Shown one piece after another: positions 13,618-24,692 of a stretch of DNA of 64,000 bases; position 1 is the stretch's first letter, and each line of letters opens with the position of its first letter. This DNA comes from Desmodesmus armatus. Its lineage: Eukaryota; Chlorophyta; Chlorophyceae; Sphaeropleales; Scenedesmaceae. The notes below the pieces were generated by a model that did no database searches, was not told the origin of the DNA, and saw nothing but the letters and a program-made list of their open reading frames with translations. The stretch lies in assembly GCA_007449985.2 (NCBI GenBank), contig VIIQ02000062.1:62001-126000 (forward strand). The letters are read 5' to 3'. The position numbers and the translations under genes are program-made.

Positions 13618-16320
13618 GGCTTGGCATGGATGAGGGACCACGCAGGGTGTCATGCACATGCAGCGCACCTCAGCTGCACATTGAGTGCGATGCTGTGGGG
13701 CCTGCAGCCGCAGGGCGTTTGACTGGCCACACTGCGGGATTTTCCCAGCCCATTCTGGATTCTGGCGCAGCTGCTTCCTTATGGTGCTGTCTGGAAGCAG
13801 CTGTGTTGGTTGTGCTCTTGGCTACCTTGCACTGTTGTGGTTGCTCCCACGCCTTGGTGCTCAAGGTTTTGGCAATGGCACAGCACCAGCCAAGCAGTGG
13901 CACCTGGCTTGCAGTGCTTGAACCTCAGAGCATGTGCGGAGCCTGCTCGTCGGCTGTGGCCGTAGGTTTTTTTGTCATACTTGCAGCCCTTCCTTGAGTT
14001 ACTGGTGCAATCAGTCATGGCTAGGAGCTTGGGCCATGTGGTGTTTTGTGGATACCGCTGGCTGTCCTGTGTATCTGTGGCACACGGCTTTTGGATGGAT
14101 GGCTTGATTCGAGTACTTTGTTGTGTAGATGTATGAGGACTGCTGTCAGTCGGCTGTATATCAGCTGCCTGCGCGTGCACACCGGTTGGGGGCCCTTGGA
14201 TTACTTCATATCAGCGCTACTGTACCGGCAGCATGTGCTGCACGCTGCCTTTGCCTGGCGCCTGCAGAGGTAGGACAGGTGCAAGGCAGTCACACTCGGC
14301 CTTGGAACTTTTGGCAGTTTTGTGGGGATTTGAGGTTTTAGCAGTTCATGCTGAGGCTGCTGCTCTGCGGTTCTGGCTACAGCCGGTTGGTACACCGGCA
14401 GGGGACATAGGCTGCATACAGGCAGCTGCTGTAGTTTCCCAGGACAGCATTGTTGTGTCAGACTTGTGTGCAGATGCAGTCAGATCTGTCAGCATACCAC
14501 GTCCTGCTTGGCGTGTTGAGCTGTGACCCTGGTGGTGCCTTCACCTCGTTGGGGCTACTGTGCAACTCGCCATGTTATGGTGGTGGCATGTTGCAGAACC
14601 ATGCTTTGACAGGGGCAACTTCAGTAGAGGGCTTGTTGCCACACATTTAGGTCGTTGTGCAGAGGCACTGTTCTGAACAGGATGGCGTTCGTGTGCTTTG
14701 GCCTGTCATGCTGCAAGGCAGGGCCAAACAGTGCGTGGCGACATGCAGCAGTCATTGGTAGTTCAGTTTGGCTAGGGGCAGGTGTTGTCAGGCTTTCTTC
14801 CAGGTGTTGTCTCTTGCATGGGGTGCTCCAGGCACATGGTGCTTGTGGCATTCATGCTTGCGGTCCGGCCATTTGCGTGTACACTTGCCATACCACGTGC
14901 TGCTCAGGTGTTTGATCTGCCAGCATTAGGCCGATGTACGCATGATGTCTCGCCTCGCCATCCTCGGCTTGATGTAGCTTGGCGTGAAAGAATGGGATGG
15001 GGTAAAACAGTGTTGCTTGGTGCAGCTTCTGCGGCCCTTGCGCCGCCGGAGAGAGTTGGCCCGTCATGGCTATGAAGGCTGCCGTCATGCAGTTGGTCTG
15101 GCAGCTTTGCAGCATGCAATCTCATGCTGGCTGTCAGGCGTTGTGAGAGCAGTAGTCTGCCGATGTTGCAACAACTGGGCGTGTGGGGTGCCACGTTTCC
15201 CATCTGTGCTCAGGTGTTCACTGGGGTGGCTAGCAGCTGGGCGTGAGGTGGTCATTGCTACTGGTTTTGAGTATCTATTGCCGCGGGTATCGGCTTTTCT
15301 GCGGCGTCCAGCATCAGCTGTGATAGGCGCGTGCAAGGAAGGTTGCTTCAGCGATGCTATTCAGTTGCGTCTGCGCCCATGCAGACATTCCTGCAGGGAG
15401 GGGGTGACAGGAAGGTTGAGGTCTTTGTGGGCATTTGTCATGGACGTGCTGGTGCATCTGCCACACAACGGTTGTCGAGCCTGGCAGTGCTTGTGCTGCC
15501 CCCTTGGCAGTTTGCACAACACGGCGAGGTTGGCATGAGGGGGTTGCACGTGAGTGCAGCAGCAGATTCATACATGCCCTTTATGCTGCTGTCATGAGCA
15601 GCATGCATTCTGGGTGCCTCTGTGAGCAGTTTGGAGGATGTGTTGTTGGCCCTGGGGTTACAGGGGCCTTGGCATCACAGCCAGGGCGACAGACAGGCAG
15701 CTTGGGCGCTCTGGCTGTCATCCTGCGGTGTGTCGTCCTGCATGTTCTCAATCAGCCAGAGAAGCACCCTGCAGGCCTTACTGCCCAAGAGCGCATGCTG
15801 CTGAAACCCATCTGCAGCAGTAGTACCTTGTGACCTCTACCCCCACCTTGCACTTGTTCTGAGCATGCCTTGTTTGTTTCCACGCTGGGTGTAGTGGGGT
15901 CACTGCGGAGTGGCGTGCATGCGGCCACCACATTTGTCGTCAGTGCTGCATGAAGCTGCAAGCTGTTGCGGCTGCACGCATAGAACTGTGTGCTCCCACA
16001 ACACATGACACGCGCCTCTTCCAATCTACTACATGCTCTTTAGTGAATTGTCGTGAATTGTCATGTGTTGTTGAGCAGGGGGTTGTGCTTGTCGCAGGTG
16101 TCATGGCTATAGGGCTGTGATGGGTTGGTGCGGCTTTCATACGACAGTCATTAAATGATTGTGACTGCTATGACTGTATACGTATGTGACAGGGCCTGAA
16201 AGTTGCGGCCCATACGAGTGATTGTGAGAGTTCTGACGGCTATCAGCTGTGTGCACCCCATATGTTCAGTAATGACTGGCCCGTGACAGGTGTGGTTGGT
16301 GGCTGGTGTTGGCTATAAAG

Positions 16321-16326
16321 TGTAAC
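16321..16326 (+). terminator. Candidate polyadenylation signal TGTAAC
   Basis: TGTAA is the usual poly(A) signal of green algal nuclear genes. This copy sits almost exactly where the strand skew reverses. The link to the CCCH transcript is inferred, and a 5.4-kb 3' UTR would be unusual. Confidence 0.25.
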
Positions 16327-16340
16327 CGTGTGCGCTCGGT

Positions 16341-17504
16341 GGCATTGAGACCAATTCGGATTGTGGCTGTCACAATCAACAGTCCCTCTTTGGGGTTCAA
16401 GACCCGCCAGTGTTGCTGGACTTGTGGCGAACACGGTGGGGTGGCACTTGAAACCTGAAAACACGCCAACACCTAGTGCATGCATGGATATCAACGTCAC
16501 ACACGATGCTGAACAACTCAATATATACACCCTGTCAGGCGGGAGAGAAGCAGGAGTGGCCACGCCGTACACATATGCCCTGGGAAGTGCCCTGCCAGCT
16601 TGCATTCTAAACAAGCTGGTCCATAGAACACAATCTGGGCTGGTAGATGGACGGAACAACGTTCCACCCCACCCCACAGTTGCTTCACACACAGCCTCTG
16701 CAGACCTGCAGATGCTGCTTGCCACTAGTTGCAGCCACTACGCAAGACAACTGCTGCTGTCAGCAGCCTTCCGCAGGCTATCACACATGCAGCAGAATCC
16801 ACAACACACAGCACAGACGGTGGTGCATCAGTCACTACCCACAAACTGAGAAGTTGGCTTGCATGGCAGGGTGGCACACATGCTCTTTGCGGATCATGCT
16901 GTGCGATGCACTCAACAACTGCGGGCCACAGCAGCAGTCGCCGCCTGTACACACGATATGTACAGCTGCCGCAGGTAGCTGGCCAACGGCGTGCTGCAAC
17001 GGCAATCCTGCACAGAGAAACTGCTGCTGTAGCGCGTGTCCCCTGCTGTTGCTGCTGCCCGTCAGCCCTGCTCCTTTCAAAACGCAGCAGCAGCTGTAGC
17101 TAGCAACATAGCCATGCCCCCTCATATGCATGCAGGAAGCTGTCTCCTTGCAGCGTGAAGCACCGCTGCAAGCAGCACCTGCTGGCAAAAAGTGCTGCTG
17201 CCTGATCAGGCACATGTGCATGCGTACAAGCTGGGAGCAGCAGCAGGTGCCACACAAAAGTGTGTGCTGGCTCTGCCAGTCACCGTCAGGCACGAGGGGT
17301 GTCCTGCTGCTGCTGGCCTTATGCACAGGTGCTGGCACCCTGTGCAGTACTGAGAGCGGCCGCGGCGCCCTGCTGCCACTGATGCAGGCGGTGATGGGAT
17401 TCGTGGCTGTTTGGGGCGTGTCATGCTCCTGCCAGGGCAGGGGACTATGGCGGTGTAGGTGGGGACTGCTGCGGTGGCCTGGGATGCTGGGATCTGAAAG
17501 CTGC
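16341..17504. other. C/A-rich gap, probably the 3' flank of ARL2
   Basis: The plus strand is C/A-rich, i.e. G/T-rich when read in the direction of ARL2. Open frames on both strands lack splice logic or protein features. No TGTAA signal was seen on the minus strand. Confidence 0.4.
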
Positions 17505-18634
17505 TCACTGGCCAAAGAGGTAGATGCGTGAAGATATGTCCTTCACAAGCCACTCAAAAGCATCCAGCAGGCCGTCTCCTGAGTGGGCGCTGCATGCTAC
17601 TGTCCTTATGTGGCGCTTGGTGATGCTGCTGAGGTTGAGTACCTGTGACAGAAGACAAGGGTGCAGGAAAGGATGTTATGAAGGAACACAAAAACAACAT
17701 GATGCATAGGAGGTCCAGCTCAGTTTAGTTCAGCTCAGCTCAGTGCTGTGTTGTGAGGAGTGTGGTAGCGCCTGCCTACCAGCCTGTACTGTGACATGAA
17801 GACAGTGTGCATGACAGGCTCATGCAAAAGACAAAGGACAAGAGTGCTTCGTCTCAGCTAGATGTATGAACTTTGCCAACAACACTGCTGCCCGGCAGCT
17901 TGAGCAGAGCAAACCTTGTTGAGTGTGCAGCAAAAGAACGGTAGCAGCGCAGCACACCTTTTCAATCTCCTCCAAGCTGAGTGCTGAGGGTATGTCCTGC
18001 TTGTTGGCCAAGATCAGCAGGGTGGCACCAAACAAGCGCTCCTCCTGCAGAAGGGAGTGCAGCTCCCGCATGCAGTCCTCCAGGCGAGCAAGGTCCGCTG
18101 AGTCAACCACCCATATCAGCCCATCCGTCTTTTCGTAGTAGTTCCGCCAGTAGGGGCGCAGCGTCTTCTGGCCACCCACATCCCATATGTTGAGCTTGTA
18201 TCTGCGGGGGGTTGAAGGGCATGGAGAGACAGCATGCATCAAGGCGGAATCACAGCTTTTTAGTGATTGATTCTGCTGTTGAGTTGCTGCTTGGTTCCTT
18301 AAGAACCAAAAGCTTCAGGTGCAGGCACCACACTGCATGCGGCAGACCCACAGCAGTTGGCCTGCACTCACCCTTTGAACTGCATGGTCTTGATGTTGAA
18401 ACCAAGCGTGGGGCTGATGGTTGTGATGTCTTCACCGTTGATCCTGCGGACGATAGTCGTCTTGCCTGCGTTGTCCAGACCCCTGCAAAGACAACAGCAA
18501 CACAAATCACTCAAGAGCACGCCAGCAAGGAGACCCCTGTTGTGAAGCCCAGGTACCCCCGAAACTTACACCATGAGCAACCTCATCTCCTTCTCCTTCT
18601 GTTTCACCTTCTTGATGATCGTAAGCAGCCCCAT
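17505..18634 (-). CDS. ARL2: ADP-ribosylation factor-like GTPase ARL2
   Basis: Four exons on the minus strand: 18570-18634, 18372-18482, 17958-18201 and 17505-17642. They sum to 558 nt, or 185 residues, against 184 for human ARL2. The P-loop GLDNAGKT is at residues 23-30, the Thr-bearing switch I falls near residue 47 (SPTLGF), WDVGGQ is at 65-70 with the catalytic Gln at 70, NKQD is at 125-128, and a CSA base-binding motif lies in the last exon. All G motifs are intact and introns are GT-AG. In animals and plants ARL2 works with tubulin cofactor D in tubulin folding and with effectors such as BART. The plant orthologue is TITAN5. The role here is inferred from that conservation. It is transcribed away from the SDR gene from a very short shared promoter. 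Confidence 0.96.
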
Positions 18635-18835
18635 CAGACGATCTGATCGTGGCGGGCAAAGCAAACGTGTGTGCCCTCGTGGTGTAGGTTGCTCAGACAG
18701 AGTTTGTGACAAGTAAGAACAAAGAAAGTTGTGCAGGTTGCAAAACCTGGCATACCAGTGATCGTTTTGAACTTGGATTATGTAACCTTATGATGCTGAT
18801 CTTGACCATTTCTGCCGGTTCAACTGTTACTTGGA
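18635..18835. promoter_or_regulatory. Compact bidirectional promoter (ARL2 / SDR)
   Basis: Only 201 bp lie between the ARL2 ATG (18634, minus) and the first in-frame ATG of the SDR gene (18836, plus). Both core promoters must fit here unless the SDR protein starts at 18893. Confidence 0.5.
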
Positions 18836-21044
18836 ATGGCTATGTGGCATTTTGGGTACTCAGCAGGTTGCACACCAGGTCCAACTCATCAGATGCAGAT
18901 CCAGCCAAGGATGCAAACCACAGGCAAAGTCCAGGCAACTGCAGGCAGACACAGAGTGCAGGAATGCAGAGCCTACTCAAGTTTAGGACGACGACTACAA
19001 CGCCGTGTTAGTCTGGCAGTGAACAATGCAGCTGATTCAGCCGGCCACACGCACCCGCCCCAGAAGCAGCTGAATGTTGTCATCACAGGCGGGAGCAAGG
19101 GTAAGGCCTGCAAAGCCCACAGGGCACGTTTGATGGGCCGCAGCAGTGCTGACAACAACTGTGTTGACTTTTGCATCAAACTTCGCTCGTGTCCGTCACC
19201 TACAGACCTTATGCCGTATCTTTGCTTGGCCAGCCTGGCATTGGTAACAGCACCCCCCCCCCCCTCTTCCCCGCCTTCAGGTGACAGCATGCTGGAGGGT
19301 TTTATTACATAATCAGGTAGCATCACACTACTCAGGTAGCAGTGTATACAGCAATTGAACTGTGGTGTGGACCATTACTGCATGCTGCAGGCCTCGGCTA
19401 CTGCATGGCCAGAGAGTTCCTTCAGGCTGGTGACAACGTGGTGCTGTGCGGGTGCGTGTAGGTTTAGGGTTCAGGGTTTAGCTTTAGAGGTCCCGCTGCT
19501 GTTCATCTCTGGTTCTGGCACTTGAGGCACCAAGCATAAACTCATAGTGGGACATGGTGTGACTTCCAGTGACACCCATGCTCACTATTTTCACTCGCCA
19601 CCCCCTGCACCCCCAATCGAGCGGCACGGCACGCACTTTCTGTAGATGGATTTTGACTATGCTACAGAAGGCTACAGCATCAACATCCCAGCTGTGATGC
19701 TACCCCCCCCCCCCCCCGGGGGGGGGGCTCACAATGTACGAACACGCCAAGCCACAGCACGCCACGCCATGCTTCCCTCCTCACAGGCGTGACAGTGACC
19801 GCCTCCAAGCAGCCCTAGCCAGCCTGCAGCAATTGGCGGCATCACACCCCAGCTGTGATCCTGATCACCCCCCCCCCCCCCCGTCCACACACACAATGTA
19901 CAAACACACTAAGCACAGCACGCCACGCCATGCTTCCCATTGTTCCCCATGGACCTCTGGCTCCCTTGCGGGTTGCACTGCCTTGCCGTGCCAACTACTG
20001 CAAACTGTGAATTCCCGCCTCGCAGGCGTGACAGTGACCGCCTCCAAGCAGCTCTGACCAGCCTGCAGCCGTTGGCGGCATCACACCCCCAGCTGTAATC
20101 CTTATCACCTCCCCCCCCCCCCCCACACACACACAATCTACAAACACGCTAAGGCACACCATGCCCCCCCCCCCCGCCTCACAGGCGTGACAATGACCGC
20201 CTCCAAGCAGCTCTCACCAGCCTGCAGCACTTTGCCGCATCACACCCCCAGCTGTGATCCTTATCCCCCCCCCCCCCCACACACACACAATCTACGAACA
20301 CGCTAAGCCACACCCTGCCCCCCCCCCTCCCCCACAGGCGCAACAGTGACCGCCTCCAAGCAGCCCTCACCAGCCTGCAGCCATTTGCCGCATCACACCC
20401 CCAGCAGCCCACCCTGTCAGGGCTGGTGTGTGACGTCTCAGTGGCAGCAGATGTGGACAAGCTGCAGCAGCATGTGACGGATGCGTTTGGTGGGGGCCCT
20501 GTGCACAGGTGTGTGGTGGTGTGTAAGGCACTTAATCAATGTGTGTGTAGACACAGGGAGTGCATCCAGTGTGTTAGGCACTACGCTTCATGCCAGACGA
20601 TACAATCACAATGTGTGTGGGGGGGGGGGTAAGGAATGCAGCTTGCAGCAGGGAAAAGCAAGGTGCAGCTGAGGGCTCAGTCATGGGGATTAGTCCTCAA
20701 TAACCAGGCCAACAGGTAAGCAGCCCCCCCCCCTTCGTGTCCAGCTGTAACAAACTGTGCTTGAAGCTGGGATTACACAGTATGATGCGCTTCGGACCAC
20801 ACCTTGTTGCCTGCCACATCTGAGCTTGACCCTCCCGAAGGGTTCCTGTATGCTCCTGTTCACACCAAACACAACATGTGTGCAGCAATACATGGCATGT
20901 GCATGCAGCTGGATGTACTGCCACCGCTACATGTGTTCAACATGGCATCCGCCTGCAGGTGGATCAACAATGCAGGCCAAGTAACGCAAAGGAAGCTGCT
21001 GCACGAGCTGCAGGCGGAAGACATTGCTGCTGCTGCTGCTGCTG

Positions 21045-21131
<87 letters not shown>

Positions 21132-23457
21132 ATTTGTGTTCAACCGCCTGCAGGTGGATCAACAATGCTGGCCAAGTAACGCAAAAGAAGTTGCTGCACG
21201 AGCTGCAGGCGGAAGACATTGCTGCTGCTGTGGGCTGCAACGTGCTGGGCTCTCTGCTGTGCTGCAGAGCAGCCATCGCTCTCATGAAGAAGCACCACGA
21301 GCAGCAGCAGCAGCAGCAGGCAGGGGTGGTGGCGCAGCAGCAGCCCATGTACCATATCTTCAAGTAGGTGGCTTGCATGTGCAGTGACAGTGCCAATGCT
21401 GATTGGACCCATGTGCCGCACAAAGTTTGGTGCGGCCGGCGCCAAGTATGTGCCTAGGAGCCTGCGACACATCTGCCTTTTAGGTTCAACTAGGGATTAG
21501 GGTTTAGGGCCTTAGCAGCAGTGCCAGCCGGTGGGATTTGTCTGAGCAGACCTGCAAGGGCAGCATGGCAGGTACAATCTTTGTTTCATCTACTTTTGTT
21601 ATGAAAGTCTCAGGTACATGCATCTGCATGTGCCAGCACATGCTCAACTCACCTACCGATGCTTTCGCAGACCCCCTTACACGTGGACTGCACATGCTGT
21701 TTTACGTGCTGGACACTGATGCTGCTCGCTGTTAGAGTTACAGTACGCTGCTCTGCTGTGCCGTGCTGTGCTGTGCCATGCTGTGCTGTCATGCATCATG
21801 GGATTCTCCTACTGGGGTGCCAAAGCCAAAAGTCAGCCTGCACCCAAAAGTCCGCCAAGATGGCCCTCACTGAACTGTTTGGAGCCTTACTGTGCCGTGC
21901 CGTGCTGTGCTGTGCCGTGCTTGCTGTCACGCAGCATGGGGTTCTCCCAGTGGGGTGCCAAAGCCACCAAATCCGCCTGTACACACAAGTCCACCAAGAT
22001 GGCCCTCACACAGCTCAACCAGAGTCTGGCAGACGACCTAGCAGAAGCCGGCATTGACTACATAGGCGTACACAACCTGTCACCAGGTGGGGGGTTTGAT
22101 ACCACTGTGTCTTATTCAATACTGGGGGTTTGATGAACCATTTTTGGGGTTGGACTGCCCTGGGATTGACCAGAGCGCGGCAGATCACCTAGCAGAAGCT
22201 GACATCGACTACATAGGCATCCACAATCTGTCACCAGGTGGGGTTTATTGAGAATCAGAGGCAGCCTGGGGTCTAGTAAAGTACTATGGGGTTGGACTGC
22301 TCCAAGGTTTCACTTTGAATTGACCGGAGCCTGGCGGACGACCTAGCAGAAGCTGACATTGACTACATAGGTGTACACAACCTGTCACCAGGTGGGGTTC
22401 AGTAAGGCACCTTTCTTGGGATTCGATAGAGCACTTTGGGTGGGACTGCCTTGAAATCTGACGGCCCCAACATCAACTGCATGCCATGTTCACCAGCACG
22501 GTGCTGTGTCCGACGGTGCTGTACTGTGCTGTGCTGTGCTGTCCCCAGGCATGGTCCTTACTGATCTGCTGCTGCAAGGCGCCCCACCAACTGCCCGGCG
22601 CTTCTTCAATGTGCTGGCTGAGGAACCTGACACAGTGGCAGCAGCACTGGTGCCACAGATCAGAGGCATACAGGTTGGGGGGGGGGGGGTGTTTGTGTGT
22701 GTGTGTGTGTGGGGGGGGGGGGGGGTAAGAGGCTGATAGGTAAGAGGTGCAGGGGGGGGGGGCAGCAGCAAAGCACTGGTGCCACAGATCAGAGACATAC
22801 AGGGGGGGGGGGGTGAAGGGGGTGTCAGGGGGGGGGTGGAGGGGGTGTCAGGGGCTGCAGGCGTTTGTACTAAACGTTGCAGGGGTGCAAATATCTTACT
22901 GCAGAGAGGTGTTTGACGCTCTTCTGCTTTGCAAAACCTAGCACTCCATGTGTCTTACGAACCCAGCCTGCGCCTGCACCCTGCCTCCCCTCCTGCCACT
23001 GCCACAGGGCCTCACCACCTCGGTTGAGTACCTCACCCCCTTTCCGCTGTTGGGCGGGTGGCAGGCCAGCACTATCTCCCCCCCCCCCCCCCACACACAC
23101 ACGTCGTCATGACATGCACTCGATGGTTGTAACTCATGTGTTTAAGACACACCAACACTCAGCGGGCCGCTGTCATCAAGCTCAGTGTCTTACACATACG
23201 GCTTGCTGTGCTGCCGCGCCCCACCCCCCTTCCTGCCACTGCTGCAGGGCCTCATCACACCAATCGAGTACCTCACCCCCCTCTCCGCTGTTGGGCGGGT
23301 GATGACGGGCTTCCCTCAGATCATCAACGGAGGCAGGTTCTTTGACAAACAGGGCAACAGGGTGCAGCCGAGTGATGGTGGTGGCAGTGACACTGCCGTT
23401 GCGTTCAACAGCGCAGGGACGCGGCTGCTGTTTGACTTCCCAAGTGACAAGTACTAA
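18836..23457 (+). CDS. Chlorophyll b reductase-like short-chain dehydrogenase (NYC1/NOL family)
   Basis: Seven exons: 18836-19100, 19391-19451, 20338-20508, 21154-21363, 21935-22086, 22549-22673 and 23248-23457. They sum to 1,194 nt (397 residues; 378 if the start is the ATG at 18893) and all phases agree. The basic N terminus suits a chloroplast transit peptide. The cofactor loop TGGSKGLG is near residues 82-89 and NNAG is at 169-172. HNLSPGMVLTDLLL, EEPDTVAAALVPQIRG and RFFDKQGN match the NYC1/NOL pattern. That family reduces chlorophyll b to 7-hydroxymethyl chlorophyll a with NADPH during antenna breakdown. Oddity: the YxxxK active-site position reads HKSTK (His 253, Lys 257), and the plant DGAGSGGS segment before it is absent, so activity is uncertain. 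Introns contain many partial copies of the gene's own exons. Confidence 0.8.
19462..19486 (+). repeat. Interstitial telomere-like motif (TTTAGGG-type)
   Basis: Degenerate GTTTAGGGTTCAGGGTTTAG in intron 2 of the SDR gene. It matches the plant/algal telomere repeat TTTAGGG but is too short to be a telomere. Confidence 0.6.
19640..20337 (+). repeat. Tandem shadows of SDR exon 3 with C-tract/CA spacers
   Basis: Three partial copies of the start of exon 3 begin at 19787, 20025 and 20185, before the full exon at 20338 (spacings 238, 160 and 153). Each has a CAG acceptor and about 65 nt encoding R-D-S/N-D-R-L-Q-A-A-L, then departs from the true exon at AGCTGTGATCC or AGCTGTAATCC. For copies 2 and 3 this gives an immediate stop; copy 1 stays open a few codons further. 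C-tracts and CA repeats separate the copies. Using any of them as an exon would truncate the enzyme. Confidence 0.9.
20959..21131 (+). repeat. Shadow of SDR exon 4 grading into a (CTG)n microsatellite
   Basis: A copy of the acceptor and first ~75 nt of exon 4 (WINNAGQVTQRK) begins at 20959. It then runs into about 30 CTG/GCT triplets before the true exon at 21154. The triplet expansion appears to grow from the GCTGCTGCT codons that are short in the true exon. Confidence 0.9.
21490..21512 (+). repeat. Interstitial telomere-like motif
   Basis: AGGGATTAGGGTTTAGGG in intron 4 of the SDR gene, the second TTTAGGG-like patch in this gene. Confidence 0.6.
21797..21892 (+). repeat. Degenerate shadow of SDR exon 5 (5' part)
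   Basis: A copy of the first ~90 nt of exon 5 (MGFSYWGAKA). It has lost the AG acceptor (CATCATG in place of GCAGCATG) and its frame decays after about 12 codons. The true exon begins at 21935. Confidence 0.85.
22168..22400 (+). repeat. Two shadows of the 3' end of SDR exon 5, donor sites included
   Basis: Copies of the last ~70 nt of exon 5 lie at about 22171-22236 and 22321-22396. Each ends in CACCAGGTGGGG like the real exon end at 22086. With the real end they form a repeat of about 152 bp. Each still has a usable GT donor. Confidence 0.9.
22762..22802 (+). repeat. Shadow of the 3' end of SDR exon 6
   Basis: About 40 nt matching the end of exon 6 (CTGGTGCCACAGATCAGA) within G-tract sequence. 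The true donor at 22673 is followed by GTTGGGG. Confidence 0.8.
23008..23075 (+). repeat. Shadow of the 5' part of SDR exon 7
   Basis: The acceptor CCACAG and about 65 nt encode GLTTSVEYLTPFPLLGG, parallel to GLITPIEYLTPLSAVGR in the true exon at 23248. The frame then enters a C-tract/CA repeat. The 20 nt before the acceptor are duplicated too. Confidence 0.85.
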
Positions 23458-23464
23458 CCCTGTC

Positions 23465-23790
23465 AGACCTGACAAGCAGGGCAACAGGGTGCAGCCCAGT
23501 GGTGGTGGTGATGGGGGTGACAATGCTGTTGCGTTCAATAGCGCAGGAACGCGGTTGCTGTTTGACTTCCCAAGTGACAAATACTGATTTTGTCAGGCCA
23601 GACTAGTGGAATCTGGTGCAAGTGACGCGTGTGCGTCATCCTGCTGTTGCAGCTTGTGTCGCCCTCTGTTCTTTGACAAACAGGGCAACAGGGTGCAGCC
23701 AGGTGGTGGTGATGGTGGTGACACTGCTGCTGCGTACAGCAGCGCGGGGACGCGGCTGCTGTTTGACTTCCCAAGTGACAAGTACTGACC
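23465..23790 (+). repeat. Two downstream copies of the SDR C-terminal coding segment
   Basis: After the stop at 23455-23457 the segment from GACAAACAGGGCAACAGG to the stop codon is repeated at about 23470-23587 and 23675-23788. Both copies keep an open frame and end in FDFPSDKY plus stop, so selection or recent duplication has kept them intact. They probably lie in the 3' UTR. Confidence 0.9.
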
Positions 23791-24692
23791 TGCCAGGCCT
23801 GAGAAAAGCACCTGGTGCCAGTGACGCCTGTGCGTCATTCTGCTGTTGCAGCTCATGCGTGTACATGCTGTCCTTTGTTTGTCGAGTTTTGCGGAGGATT
23901 TTGAAGCAGGTCCATCAGGCCCTAGCCTATCGGAATGCTATGCCTGTACCGTACGTCTGCACTGTGATTGTGTGTCACCCTCATTGTCGGTGAGACGATT
24001 ACTTGTGCAAGGAGGTGGTTGTGAACTCCCACGTTGCAGCTGCACAGGATGATCCTGGGTGTGCTCAGCAAGCTGGTTGTGTTAGGCTTCACCACAGAAT
24101 CGCTTGTTACTGCACTGTCACTCGCTGCGTTGGGCGTCCTTGAAGGATGCCCAACCCGACGAGCCTCGAGCCTGGGCCAGTTGCTGCTGCTGTGACACAC
24201 ATGGCCCAGTCAGCAGGCGCCAGCACTGTAGAGAAGGTCGCAATAGCACAGCAGCAAACTTAGCAACCACATCAGGTTAGACACTTGAGTTCAGTGCTAT
24301 GGCAGCTGCCATGCAAGCTGGATGTGGAGAACTGCAGGGACTGCAGGGCCCTGGGACAGCTGTACTGCAAGGACTGGGGGCATGGGTCGCTACTATACCT
24401 GACCCCCACTGCTTTCTGCGATTTCTGCTTTTTTACGCCTCATGTGACTCTAAAAGGCCTGCTCAAGTGATGTGTGGACCGGTGCTTCAGCGGTCACAGA
24501 TCGGTCGATGCTGACCTGTCACTCACACAATCACACACGGTCCTACACTTCGCGGGCTCACGGGCACAGAGATATCAGATGTACCTGACCTGCCGCCCCG
24601 CAAAAATCAAGGTTCACAACCCTACTTGATCTTCTGCTGCACAGATCTGCTCCTGTCCAATACGAGGCCGTGTGAGTCACGCAACTGCCACG
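23791..24692. other. Intergenic gap between SDR and OPR-like genes
   Basis: About 900 bp with no convincing exon. It should hold the end of the SDR 3' UTR and the promoter of the next gene. Confidence 0.5.

Larger units (their letters stand above)
10891..16340 (+). other. Long G/T-skewed gene-poor stretch after the CCCH gene
   Basis: About 5.4 kb without a credible exon chain on either strand. The plus strand is persistently rich in G and T (TGTGT, TTGTGG, GCTTGC words). The skew reverses near 16.35 kb, just before the convergent ARL2 gene. This could be an exceptionally long 3' UTR, a non-coding transcript or unrecognised repeats. Short open frames here have no domain-like content. Confidence 0.5.

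Noticed and set aside
12000..16300. Possible protein genes among 60-260 codon frames
   Set aside because: Frames occur on both strands, overlap heavily, lack consistent splice junctions and have composition set by the G/T skew.
18893..19100. Alternative start of the SDR protein at 18893
   Set aside because: Not excluded. The upstream in-frame ATG at 18836 was preferred only because it comes first, and either could serve the transit peptide.
20860..21423. Minus-strand poly-Ser/poly-Gln frame
   Set aside because: Antisense of the (CTG)n expansion and SDR exon 4, with no splice logic.
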